Assembly (NCBI GenBank): GCA_020002185.1
Contig: CM034543.1
Coordinates: 32,220,824 to 32,284,823 of the forward strand
DNA: 64,000 bases
Reading direction: 5' to 3'
Source: Paraescarpia echinospica
Lineage: Eukaryota > Annelida > Polychaeta > Sabellida > Siboglinidae
A program made the translations under genes and the position numbers. Below, piece after piece: positions 23,961 through 35,418 of this stretch. A model generated the notes under the pieces. It saw nothing but the letters and a program-made list of their open reading frames with translations. It did no database searches and was not told where the DNA came from. Within the stretch, counting starts at the first letter, position 1. The number at the start of each line of letters is the position of its first letter.

Positions 23961-24036
23961 GTCCCGCTGGCTCAGTTGGTAGACGCGTTGTTTTCTTGTC
24001 ATTTATTTACAATCGGGCGACGCCGGTTCAATCCTG
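23961..24036 (+). pseudogene. tRNA-derived segment in the left foldback arm
   Basis: GTCCCGCTGGCTCAGTTGGT begins like a tRNA. TGGCTCAGTTGG fits the pol III A box and GGTTCAATCC (24025-24034) fits the B box, about 45 bases apart. Acceptor and D stems do not pair properly and no anticodon arm folds convincingly, so this is a tRNA-derived promoter remnant and not a tRNA gene. Confidence 0.6.
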
Positions 24037-24492
24037 ACAATATGCAAACCATTGATTTTCTCTACATTTTTTTGGTTATGTTTTCACGAAGTAATATAAA
24101 CCAAATCATTTAGTATACTATGATGCACTGTTTATAAATATTTTTTTATTTTTGTAGTAATGATTTATTCGCCACAAAAATGAAAATATGGTCATTATAT
24201 AACGATGTTATGTAAATGTTATTTATCCAAACAAATATAACGTATTAATTGTAAATATATTGTACGGTAATATATTGTAATTATATATGTGAAAACAGAT
24301 TGTGATCGGTCTGGATAAATAAAATTTAGAAACATCGTTATATGTAATGACCATATTTTCATTTTGTGGCGAATAAATCATTACTACAAAAATAAAAAAA
24401 TATTTATAAACAGTGCATCATAGTATACTAAATGAGTTGGTTTATATTACTTCGTGAAAACATAACCAAAAAAAGTGTATGGTTTGCATGCT

Positions 24493-24575
24493 GTCAGGAT
24501 TAAACCGGCGTCGCCCGATTATAAAATAAATGACAAGAAACTGACGCGCCTACCCACTGAGCTAGCGGTACCAGC
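24493..24575 (-). pseudogene. tRNA-derived segment in the right foldback arm
   Basis: Mirror of the left-arm segment. On the minus strand TAGCTCAGTGGG is a perfect A-box match and GGTTTAATCC a diverged B box. The two arms face each other, so pol III transcripts from both would run toward the loop. Confidence 0.6.
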
Positions 24576-25279
24576 GGAAATTCACTGACTGATTTAAGTT
24601 GTTATGATAAATTGTACAACTCCTTCATATATCGATATTCTAGTAATATTATGAGATTATACACGTTACTTTCTTTAGCTGGATACAATATATGTTTCTA
24701 TGTATGTTTATTGGTGTAGATTATCTCCCGTTGGTTACATTCGATATAATTATTCTGAAAACGAGCCCAAGCTCGGCGAAACCTAGTTGACTTGTAGGCC
24801 CATTCGCATTCGTTGTTTTGAATAAAATTCGATTCATATGGAACCGTAAGATAACTGTTTGTTCCTCTATGATGACTAGTGTTTGTATTACGTCGGAATA
24901 TTGCACACTAACTCATTCTGACGCTCGTTTCGACCCAAAAGCTATCCTTGTAAACATGCTCTGAATGCATGGAAAGGGTCGGCCTGATGCGAGTTTGAGT
25001 CATAAGTGACGTCACAACTCGGCATCCCGAAAAGCGCGCCAAAAATATGCATATTCGAAAATGTCCGGATGCACAGCATAAAATGTGGAATTTCTAATTC
25101 ATTTAATTTTTTTGATTTTTTTTGGCTTGGTGGACATGGAAATAGATAGCAGGATGTAATATAACATGGATTCAAGCAATAGGTGTTTTTATTCCCTTTA
25201 AGACTCATTATTTCAAGCTTGTTTTTAATGTCTAGGTCTCTATACCATTCACTCTCCACGTCATAGTATTTATTAATTA

Positions 25280-25740
25280 CTACTATTATTTTGTACTATT
25301 ATACTAGCCTATTATTTTAATTATTTCCTCATTAATACTTAACTCTCTACATTTTTATTTATTATTATTTTTATCTGTTATGTAGGTCTTGATATTTTTA
25401 GCTTAGGTTTGTTTAGTACATTTTATATTTTAATGCAGTTCTAGCCTTTTTTATTCGTTTAATTAGCAGAACTAGCCTATTATTTTTTTTATAATTTATT
25501 CATTAATATTGTATTGTCTATTTATTTATTTATTATTTTTTATGCATGTCTTGATACATTTAGCTTAGGTATGTTTAGTACTTTTTTTTTATATTTAATG
25601 CAGTTCTACTAGTCCTGTTATGCGTTTAATTCTATTATCTACATTTTAGCTATAAGTTGTCAACACCCTTGAACAGAGTCCTACTGTCGATATGAGTGTA
25701 TAAATAAAAGTATATTATTTATTATTATTATTAATCTCCA
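25280..25740 (+). repeat. Diverged tandem duplication (about 161 bp) and LINE-like ATT tail
   Basis: The block with CTTGATATTTTTAGCTTAGG and TTTAATGCAGTTCTA near 25388 recurs near 25549 as CTTGATACATTTAGCTTAGG with the same following motifs. From 25660 the sequence ends AATAAAAGTATATTATTTATTATTATT, resembling the microsatellite tail of a LINE or SINE. No open frame. The parent element was not identified. Confidence 0.5.
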
Positions 25741-25925
25741 ACGCTATGCTCTAAACTTCAACACTACCCTCTTTGACCAGCGACAATTCTCCAACACTAA
25801 CATCGCTCGAATACTGAAACTTCTCCAACACTACTCCTACGAACCATAACAAATTCACTATAGCGATTACACTCTTTCTTTTTTAAACAGTAACAATATG
25901 GAGACGTAATTTTATTGCTGCCATG

Positions 25926-25977
25926 AATGTGTGTGAGTGTGTGCGTGTGTGTTTGTGTGTGTGTGTGTGTGTGTGTC
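25926..25977 (+). repeat. TG microsatellite
   Basis: GTGTGTGAGTGTGTGCG and then a pure TG run. The open frame across it has repetitive CVCVCV composition and is not a gene. Confidence 0.9.
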
Positions 25978-26084
25978 CGCGCGCACGCTCGATGGGTGCC
26001 TTAGCAAGAACACGGGTGGAATCAGCTCACTCACGTTTGAGCATAGCACCACGGACTGTTCCTAATCAGCTGGATGCTGTACAT

Positions 26085-26260
26085 TTTGGTTACACATTTT
26101 TTTGGTCACATATTATTTACCCACACGACGTACCATTTTAGTCACATTAAATGTGATGATCACACGACGTTTGGTCACATGACATGAAAGCCTGGTAACC
26201 AAAAATGTGATCATATAACATTTGGTGACCACAAGACATATGGTCACAATTTCATACATA
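26085..26260 (+). repeat. Degenerate array of a GGTCACAT motif
   Basis: TTTGGTCACATATTATT, TTTTAGTCACATTAAATGTG, GTTTGGTCACATGACAT, AATGTGATCATATAACATTT, GGTGACCACAAGACATA and ATGGTCACAA follow one another at about 20-30 base spacing, some inverted. Eroded tandem or palindromic repeats. Confidence 0.5.
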
Positions 26261-26308
26261 AACAATTTCATACATACGGCCACGTAAAATGTTTTGTGTT
26301 TGTATGTA

Positions 26309-26355
26309 TATATATATATATATATACATATATATATGTATATATATATATATAT
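26309..26355 (+). repeat. TA microsatellite at the gap edge
   Basis: A TATATA run broken by ACATATATATG enters the N gap. The repeat probably caused the assembly break. Confidence 0.9.
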
Positions 26356-27355
26356 NNNNNNNNNNNNNNNNNNNNNNNNNNNNNNNNNNNNNNNNNNNNN
26401 NNNNNNNNNNNNNNNNNNNNNNNNNNNNNNNNNNNNNNNNNNNNNNNNNNNNNNNNNNNNNNNNNNNNNNNNNNNNNNNNNNNNNNNNNNNNNNNNNNNN
26501 NNNNNNNNNNNNNNNNNNNNNNNNNNNNNNNNNNNNNNNNNNNNNNNNNNNNNNNNNNNNNNNNNNNNNNNNNNNNNNNNNNNNNNNNNNNNNNNNNNNN
26601 NNNNNNNNNNNNNNNNNNNNNNNNNNNNNNNNNNNNNNNNNNNNNNNNNNNNNNNNNNNNNNNNNNNNNNNNNNNNNNNNNNNNNNNNNNNNNNNNNNNN
26701 NNNNNNNNNNNNNNNNNNNNNNNNNNNNNNNNNNNNNNNNNNNNNNNNNNNNNNNNNNNNNNNNNNNNNNNNNNNNNNNNNNNNNNNNNNNNNNNNNNNN
26801 NNNNNNNNNNNNNNNNNNNNNNNNNNNNNNNNNNNNNNNNNNNNNNNNNNNNNNNNNNNNNNNNNNNNNNNNNNNNNNNNNNNNNNNNNNNNNNNNNNNN
26901 NNNNNNNNNNNNNNNNNNNNNNNNNNNNNNNNNNNNNNNNNNNNNNNNNNNNNNNNNNNNNNNNNNNNNNNNNNNNNNNNNNNNNNNNNNNNNNNNNNNN
27001 NNNNNNNNNNNNNNNNNNNNNNNNNNNNNNNNNNNNNNNNNNNNNNNNNNNNNNNNNNNNNNNNNNNNNNNNNNNNNNNNNNNNNNNNNNNNNNNNNNNN
27101 NNNNNNNNNNNNNNNNNNNNNNNNNNNNNNNNNNNNNNNNNNNNNNNNNNNNNNNNNNNNNNNNNNNNNNNNNNNNNNNNNNNNNNNNNNNNNNNNNNNN
27201 NNNNNNNNNNNNNNNNNNNNNNNNNNNNNNNNNNNNNNNNNNNNNNNNNNNNNNNNNNNNNNNNNNNNNNNNNNNNNNNNNNNNNNNNNNNNNNNNNNNN
27301 NNNNNNNNNNNNNNNNNNNNNNNNNNNNNNNNNNNNNNNNNNNNNNNNNNNNNNN
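26356..27355. other. Assembly gap, exactly 1000 N
   Basis: Placeholder gap. The long frames on both strands across it are artefacts. An upstream MOCS1 exon could be hidden in it or lie further left. Confidence 1.
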
Positions 27356-27619
27356 AATGATGACTTTTTGTGTAAGGCTATAGGTACAAATTCCTATGCA
27401 TGCATCCATGTACTTGGGCAATTAGCTCCAGAAAGGGGCAACTAGCAACTAACTAGCAGTTTGTTTTCTTTGTTTACATGATACACAACATTATATCTAC
27501 AGGAAAGCCAGGATGCTTATCCACATCAAATGAATGCTTTTAAGTAATGCATGGTTTGGAATTATTTCAAATTGTAGAATATCTATGACATAAAGTTGTG
27601 ATATAAAAAAGTATATACA

Positions 27620-28913
27620 GCAAGAGGAACCACTTAAGCCTAAATAGTGGTCAAAAAGTGAAGCCAAGTAATTAGTGATGCCACTAGGCGGCTAGCTAGG
27701 AGAACTACACAGCAGCGATAACTTCTCAGTACTGTTGCACGCCGGTTTCACTAAAACAGCGCTGATATAATTTTGTATGTGTACACGTGTTCAAAAACAT
27801 ACGTTATTTTTTGACAACAATTATATATTTTGTGTACACCATCAAGCAATCTTCAAAACGGGCACTTGTATATTTTATTGTTGAAATAATATACTGGGCA
27901 CAGACCTATGCCCAGGGAAAGTGAAAACTGAACTGAAGTCGTCACACATGATAACTTCAGTACTTTCCTGTTTCTTCCTCTTGATGTGGTGAATTTGTTA
28001 TTATTGTTCCTCAAGACAGCTTAAAGGAAAATATTGATAAATTAATTCAACATATGAATATAGGCTTGCCAAGAAAATCTGCTCGTCTGCTAAATTTCAC
28101 CCATTTTCGACATCTGTAAACATAAAGAAAGAAGGAAGGAAATAAATAATTGTATTATTTTATATCCCTAATCGTAAAGGATTCTTCTCTGTTTGAAACA
28201 GCCGCATCACTGTCGATAACCTCCAGTTTATGTGAAAGAACAAGCAGACAGATTCATCTCCCACACTTCAGCTTACCACAAGAGTTCTAAATAATTAGAT
28301 ACTGCTATATGTGTATATATAGGAACAAAATTTATTTATGTGGAAGCAATTTGCAAAATAGTCTAAATCATAGTTGTTAGTAAACTTATAACAGATTCTC
28401 GTCCGTTTCAAATAGCAGCACTGTCTGTTGACATCCTCATGTAATACCAGTTGGACTCAGAGAACAGAAATTTATCCAGACTTGTTTATTACAAAAGCCC
28501 TAATTATTGCACGCACACATACAAAACTTGCTACTCTCTCTCTCTACCTCAGCCAATTAATACATATAGGTGAACATTCAATTATTCTTGGGGGAAAGCG
28601 ACTGCTTGTGAGTAGGTGTATGCATAGATGTAGGATGGGTGCATTGAGCAAATTAATTCTTTGATTTATTTCATCAGTTAACTTATAAAATATCCATAAT
28701 TTCAACAGCACTATGATACATAATGCTCAATTATATGTGTCTTTTGGAAAACAAAAAACTTTCTCCGAAAATTTATTTCTAGAGTTTGAACAGTTCGGTG
28801 CGCTGCACCATGCAGTGCTGTCATGTCTGAGTGGGTAGTTCAAGCTCGCCGCCGGAGGCTGCTGCTATGTGCCGGCTTCAGTAAACACAGCCAAGTGGTT
28901 CCTCTTGCTGTCT
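27620..28913. mobile_element. Possible non-autonomous DNA element with 18-bp TIRs
   Basis: CAGCAAGAGGAACCACTT at about 27619 is matched by its exact inverse at about 28896-28913. These are 1.3 kb apart with no coding region between. The interior has two diverged copies of a segment beginning GATTCT(T/C)... and containing CACTGTC(G/T)...GAC/ATCCTC (near 28180 and 28395). No convincing target duplication flanks the pair, so insertion is not proven. Confidence 0.45.
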
Positions 28914-30483
28914 ATTCTTTTTGGTGATATCTTTGTCCCTTGAGAACTGCAATAAGTGTATTAAGTGATCTGTGACACCAGTTGAAAACACAGTTATTCA
29001 TACAATAATAACTGATAAGATGACTTCTCCATGCCTGCACCTTTTAATTGTTAACCTCCTCAGGACGCAGTGGGTTCATCACGTGCAAGTACTTTGAACG
29101 TGATCGTCTGAGCTATTGTGGAAGTCCACAAGTGCATGCCAGACCAATCAGGCCTTACCTCATTATCTCTTTCAGTGGATTAACTTTGATTTGATAAGCT
29201 AACTAAGGCGACATATTCGATAATTCCACGTAATGATATAATAAGATAAGACGATTCATACTTGAAGACAGGCCGTAGTGTAATGTCCTGCCCAAGTTTC
29301 TCACTAATCAGATCGATCATCAGTTAATACTTGCTTTGTAGTACTCGGTGTATATTTATATTATAAAACATAGCGTGGGTCTCTGCCATTCTGTATGTGT
29401 GTATGGATGTCAGATCATATCTTCATCAGTTTGACATCTAAGGACTGACATTTTTAGACATCCAAGCTGGTTCATTAGGGTGGTTCATAGGGGGTTCATA
29501 GATATAGTTTTTAATTTCACCCGGGTGCGCCGGTGGGGTGTTGGTCTTGGGTGTGCAAAGTGGAACTGCTTGTGGGAAGTGCTTGTCGCTGTCTGTTGCT
29601 GATCGTGCTATTTCAGTTATGGTGGCACGCAACAAATGCCACCATGGTATTATGTAATAACATTATAGCTATCCATGGACAGTGTATAATCTCTGTCATC
29701 TAGAGCCAACCTTAACTAGAAAATATTAATAGGTGTTTTTTCTTGCCATACAACACCGGGGTAACTTGGCTAGTTTATTAGTACTGATGTAATTAGGTTG
29801 TAAATAACCAGTCAAATCAGGCACATAGTTCAGTTACATTAAAACAATGGTACAGTTTGAGTAATAGCTTAAAGAAGCAGTTTTGAAAATTTATACAATA
29901 CCGAGTCATTCTTAAAAAAGAAGATAAATTAATGGAACAAATGATCTAATGATTTGATGGATTAGTACCCCTAACCTAGGGCCCTGGCACTAACAGGGAA
30001 TTACCTGCCCACAATTATTACACCTTTGTGGGGTTACTGGGTTGGTGCAGATTGTATTTATACTATCTTGGGTAGCAGTATGACTGTTTAAAAATAACAT
30101 TGACCCAGACTCGGAATAAGCCAATCGGACTCCGAATAGACCAATCCCATACAGTAGCCATTGTGAGGTTGTTTGTGGCTTTCATGAACAATCTTCTTAA
30201 CTCTTGTTAAAGTTAGCATACAATGTGTCAGCTTGACTCACCATTTAATGTCAAAATAACACATCAAATATACATATAGGTTTACACTCATCACTGAACT
30301 ATGTCGGCTGTGGCTGGTTGGGTAACAGTGTAAAAAATATAAATATATAACTTTTAATACATTGACATTTTGCCTATTGCTACCCAGCCAGCTACAGGTG
30401 AGATTGTTCAGTGACTAGGAGCTCGCCTCAGAAGAATAAGTTACAATCTCAGGTCATGGTGACAATGTCCTGTTTAAATACAA
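28914..30483. other. Unassigned non-coding sequence
   Basis: No gene or repeat boundary recognised. A minus frame at 29438-29635 has more normal base composition than its surroundings but no family resemblance or splice context. Probably MOCS1 intron or upstream flank. Confidence 0.4.
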
Positions 30484-31579
30484 GGAAGACATGACTAAGT
30501 GGGTAGACAAGGGATCACCAGTAGATATTATCTACTTAGATTTTCAGAAAGTTTTCAACAAAGTGCCACATCAAAGATTACTGCTTAAAGTAAAGGCCCA
30601 TGACATAGGGGATGGTATAATTAACAGGATAGAAAAATGGCTGATTGACACAGGTAGTAGTTGACGGGGAGGTTTCAAATTGGAAATACAAAAGTGTTTA
30701 GAAGGATTAAACCTGATGGAGATAGACAGCATTTACAAGATGATCTTGACAGGTTGATAAAATGGTCTGAAAAATGGCAGATGTTGTTCAATTTTGGGAA
30801 ATGTAAATGCCTCCACACAGGACATGGGAACGAAGATGTAGTATATACAATGGGGGGTACTGTACTAAGGCCTACTGTAAAAGAAAAAGACTTATGGTTA
30901 ACAATTAGTGCTGATATGAAGGTTTCAGAGCAGTGCAGAATTGCAGCTTCAAAGGGAAATGAAATCCTTGGATTAATTAGGAAAATATAGCGTATAAGGA
31001 AAAAGAACTAATAATACTGCTGTACAAAACAATAGTTAGGTCTCATTTAGAATATTGTATACAAGCGTGGACGCCATATCACAAGAAAGACATCGATATG
31101 CTGGAAAGAGTACAGAGGAGCGACTAAAATGATGCCAAAACTGAGAGATCTTAGTTACGAAATATGCCTAAAAGAATATGGTTTGACAACACTAGAGACC
31201 AGGTGATTGAGAGGAGATCAGATAGAAGTTTTTTAAATATTGAATGGTTATGAAAAAATTGATAGAAATATGTTTTCTCACTTAAGAAACATAGAAGGAC
31301 TAGGGGACATGAAGTTACATTAGTAAAGGTTCAGTGTAGATTAGATATAACAAAGTTCTAATTTTCACAAAGGACTGTAAATTAATGGAATAGATTATCT
31401 GCTGATTGTGTGGGTGCTAGTAGCGTGAATATGTTTAAAAAAAAATTGACATGTACCTCAGAAGGGCAGGATACACGTAGATAAAAAGGGTTGGACTCCG
31501 ATAAGCCAAAAGGCTTTCTTGTCCACCTGCCATCTAGAGTTAATTCTCTGGGTGGCAATCTTGTTAAAACTTGTTAAAG
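30484..31579 (+). mobile_element. CR1-like LINE copy E, 5'-truncated
   Basis: Same family as copies A-D. It begins within the RT at GGAAGACATGACTAAGTGGG and ends with two units of the TTGTTAAA-type 3' repeat. The GVPQG segment is deleted: VEVSNWKYK jumps directly to KVFRRIKPDGDR, removing the catalytic FADD box. Many frameshifts are present, so this is an older copy than A and C. It lies 5' of the first visible MOCS1 exon, in sense orientation. Confidence 0.85.
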
Positions 31580-32065
31580 ACATTCTTCTGAGTGTCATCT
31601 GGGGCACAAAATGTAACAAAATAAAAGTATCTTGTTCTAATCCTTGAGCAGTTTTTAAGTATTTGGCATGCACTGAAGTCTTGTTTCAGAAAGTAATTGT
31701 AAAAATTCATTCAATAAATTAATATGCTCCATTAATAGTTGGCTTCATGCTCAGTTGTGGTCAAGTGAACAAATGTATCATATTTTTATTTTAGTAATTT
31801 TCTTAAGTATATTTATTTTCACTGAAGTAGTTTAAAAAAATTATTTTGTGAAATATCAGTGGGAACTAATGAGAATTAAATATTGTTATCATTGTCTGCC
31901 TTGTATCAAGAGCTTAACAAAATTAATTAAATAATGTTTTATACTTTTTACATTGGACCAACTGTTTTAGTGTAATGTGCTGTTATACTGTCAGTTATAT
32001 TTGATGCATCACAAGTTGATTGTCAAGTTGATTCAGATATTGTATGAACGTATATTAATTTGCAG
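31580..32065 (+). other. MOCS1 intron or upstream sequence
   Basis: AT-rich, ending in the polypyrimidine-poor acceptor ATTAATTTGCAG at 32054-32065. No other feature recognised. Confidence 0.5.
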
Positions 32066-32213
32066 CCTGATCTGGTGGACTCTCGGAGGAAACAAATCAA
32101 AGAATACTTTGAAAGCAAAGAAGTGCGACCGTTTTCTGAGTTTCTCACAGACACATTTGGAAGACAACACCAATATCTGCGAATATCTCTGACTGAAAAA
32201 TGCAACCTCAGAT
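32066..32213 (+). CDS. MOCS1: MOCS1, exon with first radical-SAM cysteines
   Basis: Part of molybdenum cofactor synthesis protein 1. Its MOCS1A half (bacterial MoaA) is a mitochondrial radical-SAM enzyme that rearranges GTP in the first step of molybdopterin synthesis. The exon runs from the CAG acceptor at 32063-32065 to T|GTAAGT at 32213/32214: 148 bases, entering in phase 0 and leaving in phase 1. It encodes [20 protein letters not shown] and then [12 protein letters not shown], the strongly conserved lead-in to the [4Fe-4S] motif. The upstream exon with the start and targeting peptide is not visible. No stops or frameshifts. Host gene by all signs: standard splice sites, conserved residues. 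Confidence 0.93.
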
Positions 32214-32955
32214 GTAAGTGGTACTTTTAGTAGATTAAGCATACTAAAAATAGAACATGTAAAGTGGAATGTAATTTGGTCAATAAATATAAGACTTTAG
32301 TGTAATAATAATGTTATTGATTGTTAAATTGTAGGTATTTTCCAGAGTGATTACAAATACCTTTGTAATATGCTAAGGTTAGACTCCATCAGAGTAATAA
32401 TAATGATGATAAATTCTAACATGTTATTAACATACCTTATAAATATGCTCTGAATGACGCTACAAACAGACACAGAAGACGGATTCCCGGAGTGTTTGTC
32501 CATGATGTTTGCTACGACATAAAGTTGAGCAGTTTTTGAAACAAATTATGTAGAACGTCTCCAACTGATTAGCAGGAAGTGAGGAAAACGTTAACATACC
32601 GGCATAACTACACTAACTTGATTATAATAAGATAATAATAATAGACTTCTATCTGAGCTCAGAGGCGCAACATAGAAGAATCGTCAGGTAAAACCATGAA
32701 CATGAATGTGACCACACGCAAGAGTCATCATTAGAGCCAGGGACTGCTGAAGGTTTACGGTGGGAATGCGATTTCAAACAAATAAGTCTTATTTTTTCAG
32801 AAATGTGGCTATAGTTTCAGATGATTTTGACGTGATAGGGAGTTGATTCCAGTTTTTGGGTGGATCTGCAGAGAAAGCATGTTTGCCAATGTTAAGATTT
32901 GATGTTAAGATGCGTTTCTTAGTGTGAAATTAAGAGTGATTGGATGTGTCGGCAG
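32214..32955 (+). other. MOCS1 intron carrying an L2-like LINE tail
   Basis: Intron in phase 1. Donor GTAAGT at 32214, acceptor GGCAG at 32951-32955. It splits the codon of the middle cysteine of the radical-SAM motif. It contains a minus-strand LINE tail (see 32630-32935). Confidence 0.85.
32630..32935 (-). mobile_element. L2-like LINE 3' end, in MOCS1 intron
   Basis: On the minus strand it encodes the RT C-terminal end (LNIGKHAFSADPPKNWNQLP). Then come a 3' UTR with GTTGCGCCTCTGAGCT and a TTATTATTATTAT tail. The same 3' UTR motif and flanking text occur on the plus strand at 40230-40475, so the two are one family. Confidence 0.75.
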
Positions 32956-33123
32956 GTCAATACTGCATGCCAGAGGAGGGGGTCCAACTGACCACCCCCA
33001 ACAAACTTCTGACCACAGATGAGATCATCACACTGGCCAGTCTGTTTGTGAGGCAAGGAATCACAAAGATTCGCTTGACCGGAGGAGAGCCGATGGTCAG
33101 ACCAGACGTCCTTGACATCATTG
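32956..33123 (+). CDS. MOCS1: MOCS1, exon with third cysteine and GGEP motif
   Basis: Continues MOCS1A after a phase-1 intron. GT completes the cysteine codon, followed by [17 protein letters not shown]. With the previous exon this gives the C-x3-C-x2-C radical-SAM cluster motif [27 protein letters not shown] includes the SAM-binding GGEP motif. The exon is 168 bases and ends ATTG|GTACGA, again phase 1. Residues are conserved with vertebrate MOCS1, with no disruption. The remaining MOCS1A exons and the MOCS1B half are not in the next 30 kb as far as can be seen, so either the intron is very long or the gene continues elsewhere. Confidence 0.93.
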
Positions 33124-33677
33124 GTACGATGAGTGTCCCTAGGTCATTTAGCTGTTATACCGTAGGGTATTACGTATCAATTAAATTACATATGAACTTT
33201 ACGGGAGTTTTGAAATATCACTATCCAATGCAAAAACATATATTGCAATATATATATATATTCTGTTCATTTATGCAAATTTTTTTGATGTATCAGCTTT
33301 AAGTCACTGCTATTTGTGTTGATAATTTCCACTTATGAATTGAATGTAAATATCACTGGTGTGTCTGGTTAAATTAGACCAACAAAGTAACAAGAGTAAC
33401 TTATTAACATGACAGCCGGTAAGTTGTTGGCCACTCATATGTTGAACGCATCCATGGCTGATTGTATCATAATTAAAATTAATGTATGCATAATTGACAG
33501 AGTACACTCAATACAAATCAATACCATTATAATTTATATCATCTGAATGTACCGGCACTCTCAATGTACAATAGGCACTTACACATATTATACACTATGT
33601 ACACAGACAGTATTAAATATACGGTTGCATTTGTCTTCTTCTTGTGATTGCAAAACAGAAAAGTTGAAAGCAGAACA
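33124..33677 (+). other. MOCS1 intron, proximal part
   Basis: AT-rich, no gene recognised. Includes a short TA run near 33250. Confidence 0.5.
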
Positions 33678-34795
33678 TTTTGTACATGAGGTACATCCAT
33701 ATAACTTACATTTTGTACATGAGATACATCCATATAACTTACATTTTGTACATGAGGTACATCCATGTAACTTACATTTTGTACATGAGGTACATCCATA
33801 TAACTTACATTTTGTACATGAGATACATCCATATAACTTACATTTTGTACATGAGATACATCCATATAACTTACATTTTGTACATGAGGTACATCCATGT
33901 AACTTACATTTTATACATGAGGTACATCCATGTAAATTACATTTTGTACATGAGGTACATCCATGTAACTTACATTTTGTACATGAGGTACATCCATGTA
34001 ATTTACATTTTATACATGAGGTACATCCATGTAACTTACATTTTATACATGAGGTACAACCATGTAACTTACATTTTGTACATGAGGTACATCCATGTAA
34101 CTTACATTTTGTACATGAGGTACATCCATGTAACTTACATTTTATACATGAGGTACATCCATGTAATTTACATTTTATACATGAGGTACATCCATGTAAC
34201 TTACATTTTATACATGAGATACATCCATGTAACTTACATTTTATACATGAGGTACATCCATGTAATTTACATTTTATACATGAGGTACATCCATGTAACT
34301 TACATTTTATACATGAGGTACATCCATGTAATTTACATTTTATACATGAGGTACATCCATGTAATTTACATTTTATACATGAGGTACAACCATGTAACTT
34401 ACATTTTGTACATGAGGTACATCCATGTAACTTACATTTTATACATGAGATACATCCATGTAACTTACATTTTATACATGAGGTACATCCATGTAATTTA
34501 CATTTTATACATGAGGTACATCCATGTAACTTACATTTTATACATGAGGTACATCCATGTAATTTACATTTTATACATGAGGTACATCCATGTAATTTAC
34601 ATTTTATACATGAGGTACAACCATGTAACTTACATTTTGTACATGAGGTACATCCATGTAACTTACATTTTATACATGAGATACATCCATATAACTTACA
34701 TTTTGTACATGAGGTACATCCATGTAACTTACATTTTATACATGAGGTACATCCATGTAACTTACATTTTGTACATGAGGTACATCCATGTAACT
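33678..34795 (+). repeat. 33-bp minisatellite, about 34 units, with higher-order structure
   Basis: Unit about CATTTTGTACATGAGGTACA plus TCCATGTAACTTA, 33 bases. Because 33 is divisible by three and the unit lacks stops, two plus frames and one minus frame stay open for hundreds of codons (HFVHEVHPCNL or YMRYIHVTYIL per unit). That makes a false protein. Variants (TGTACA/TATACA, GAGG/GAGA, TCC/ACC) recur every seven units over the second half, a 231-base higher-order period. The array stops six to eight bases before CR1 copy B. Lies in the presumed MOCS1 intron. Confidence 0.95.
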
Positions 34796-35418
34796 CGAGA
34801 ACTCGAGGCTATATTTGGCGGAGATAGATCGTTGAAATTGGTGGTGTATCAAAGTTCATAAGCAAGTGGAATTACTGATTGATAAGTATTATTCTTGCCT
34901 TAATATCATTCATAAAGTAGCAGTAAACATATATTGAGTAGCAGTTGTGGTTAAAGTTAGTTAGATAAAGTATTTTAGGACACTTTAGTCTAGTGAGTGA
35001 TAATAGGGTACGTTAGCTTACGGCTACGATAAGTTTGTAAACAAGATTTAACAAACCTCGTTATGTGGTAGAATATATAGGTGATAAAGTAACAACCATA
35101 AACTACCTACATAAGATAATATCTGTGTAAGTCAGTACCTGCTAGACATTTTGATAAGGTAGCTTTGTTGTTAAAATTAAGCATTTGCGATAATCGGGCG
35201 AACTAAGTTTATGTAGCTAGTGTCTCTCTTATTCGCTAGGGCGCTGTATAACCTAAATAAATAAGGCAGTCTGGCGTACGCAATCTTACGTAAAGTGTAA
35301 CATTTGTGCACAGAAAACAGTCTTCTTAAAGACTACATAGACAGTGAATAGTGTAAACACAGTTGACAAAACTATTTTAAATAGCTAATTAGATTATTAT
35401 TATTAAATAAATTCTGAT

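Larger units (their letters stand above)
23497..25015. mobile_element. Foldback element: 1.5-kb palindrome with tRNA-like boxes in both arms
   Basis: The left arm (23497-24236) and right arm (24306-25015) are inverted copies over about 710-740 bases, with a loop of about 70 bases. Outer ends are GTGACGTCACTTATGAC and its inverse. Both arms contain a matching tRNA-derived segment (A box plus B box). No coding capacity survives, and the open frames 23555-23825 and 24721-24906 are the same arm sequence read from each side. No transposase or target duplication was recognised. It could be a DNA foldback transposon that captured a tRNA-derived SINE, or an inverted tandem duplication. Confidence 0.8.

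Noticed and set aside
23961..24036. Functional tRNA gene
   Set aside because: A and B boxes are good, but acceptor, D and anticodon stems do not form. It lies in a repeat arm with a mirrored copy.
26252..27445. Four long open frames across the second gap
   Set aside because: N gap flanked by TA microsatellite, so not coding.
29438..29635. 65-codon minus frame with Pro-rich sequence
   Set aside because: No family, splice or promoter context. Kept only as unassigned sequence.
33678..34795. Array resembling a CRISPR locus
   Set aside because: Units are contiguous with no unique spacers, and the genome is eukaryotic.
33547..34861. Two overlapping plus-strand proteins of 426 and 393 residues
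   Set aside because: Both are translations of a 33-bp tandem repeat that is open in several frames by arithmetic. There is no start context, domain or codon signal.
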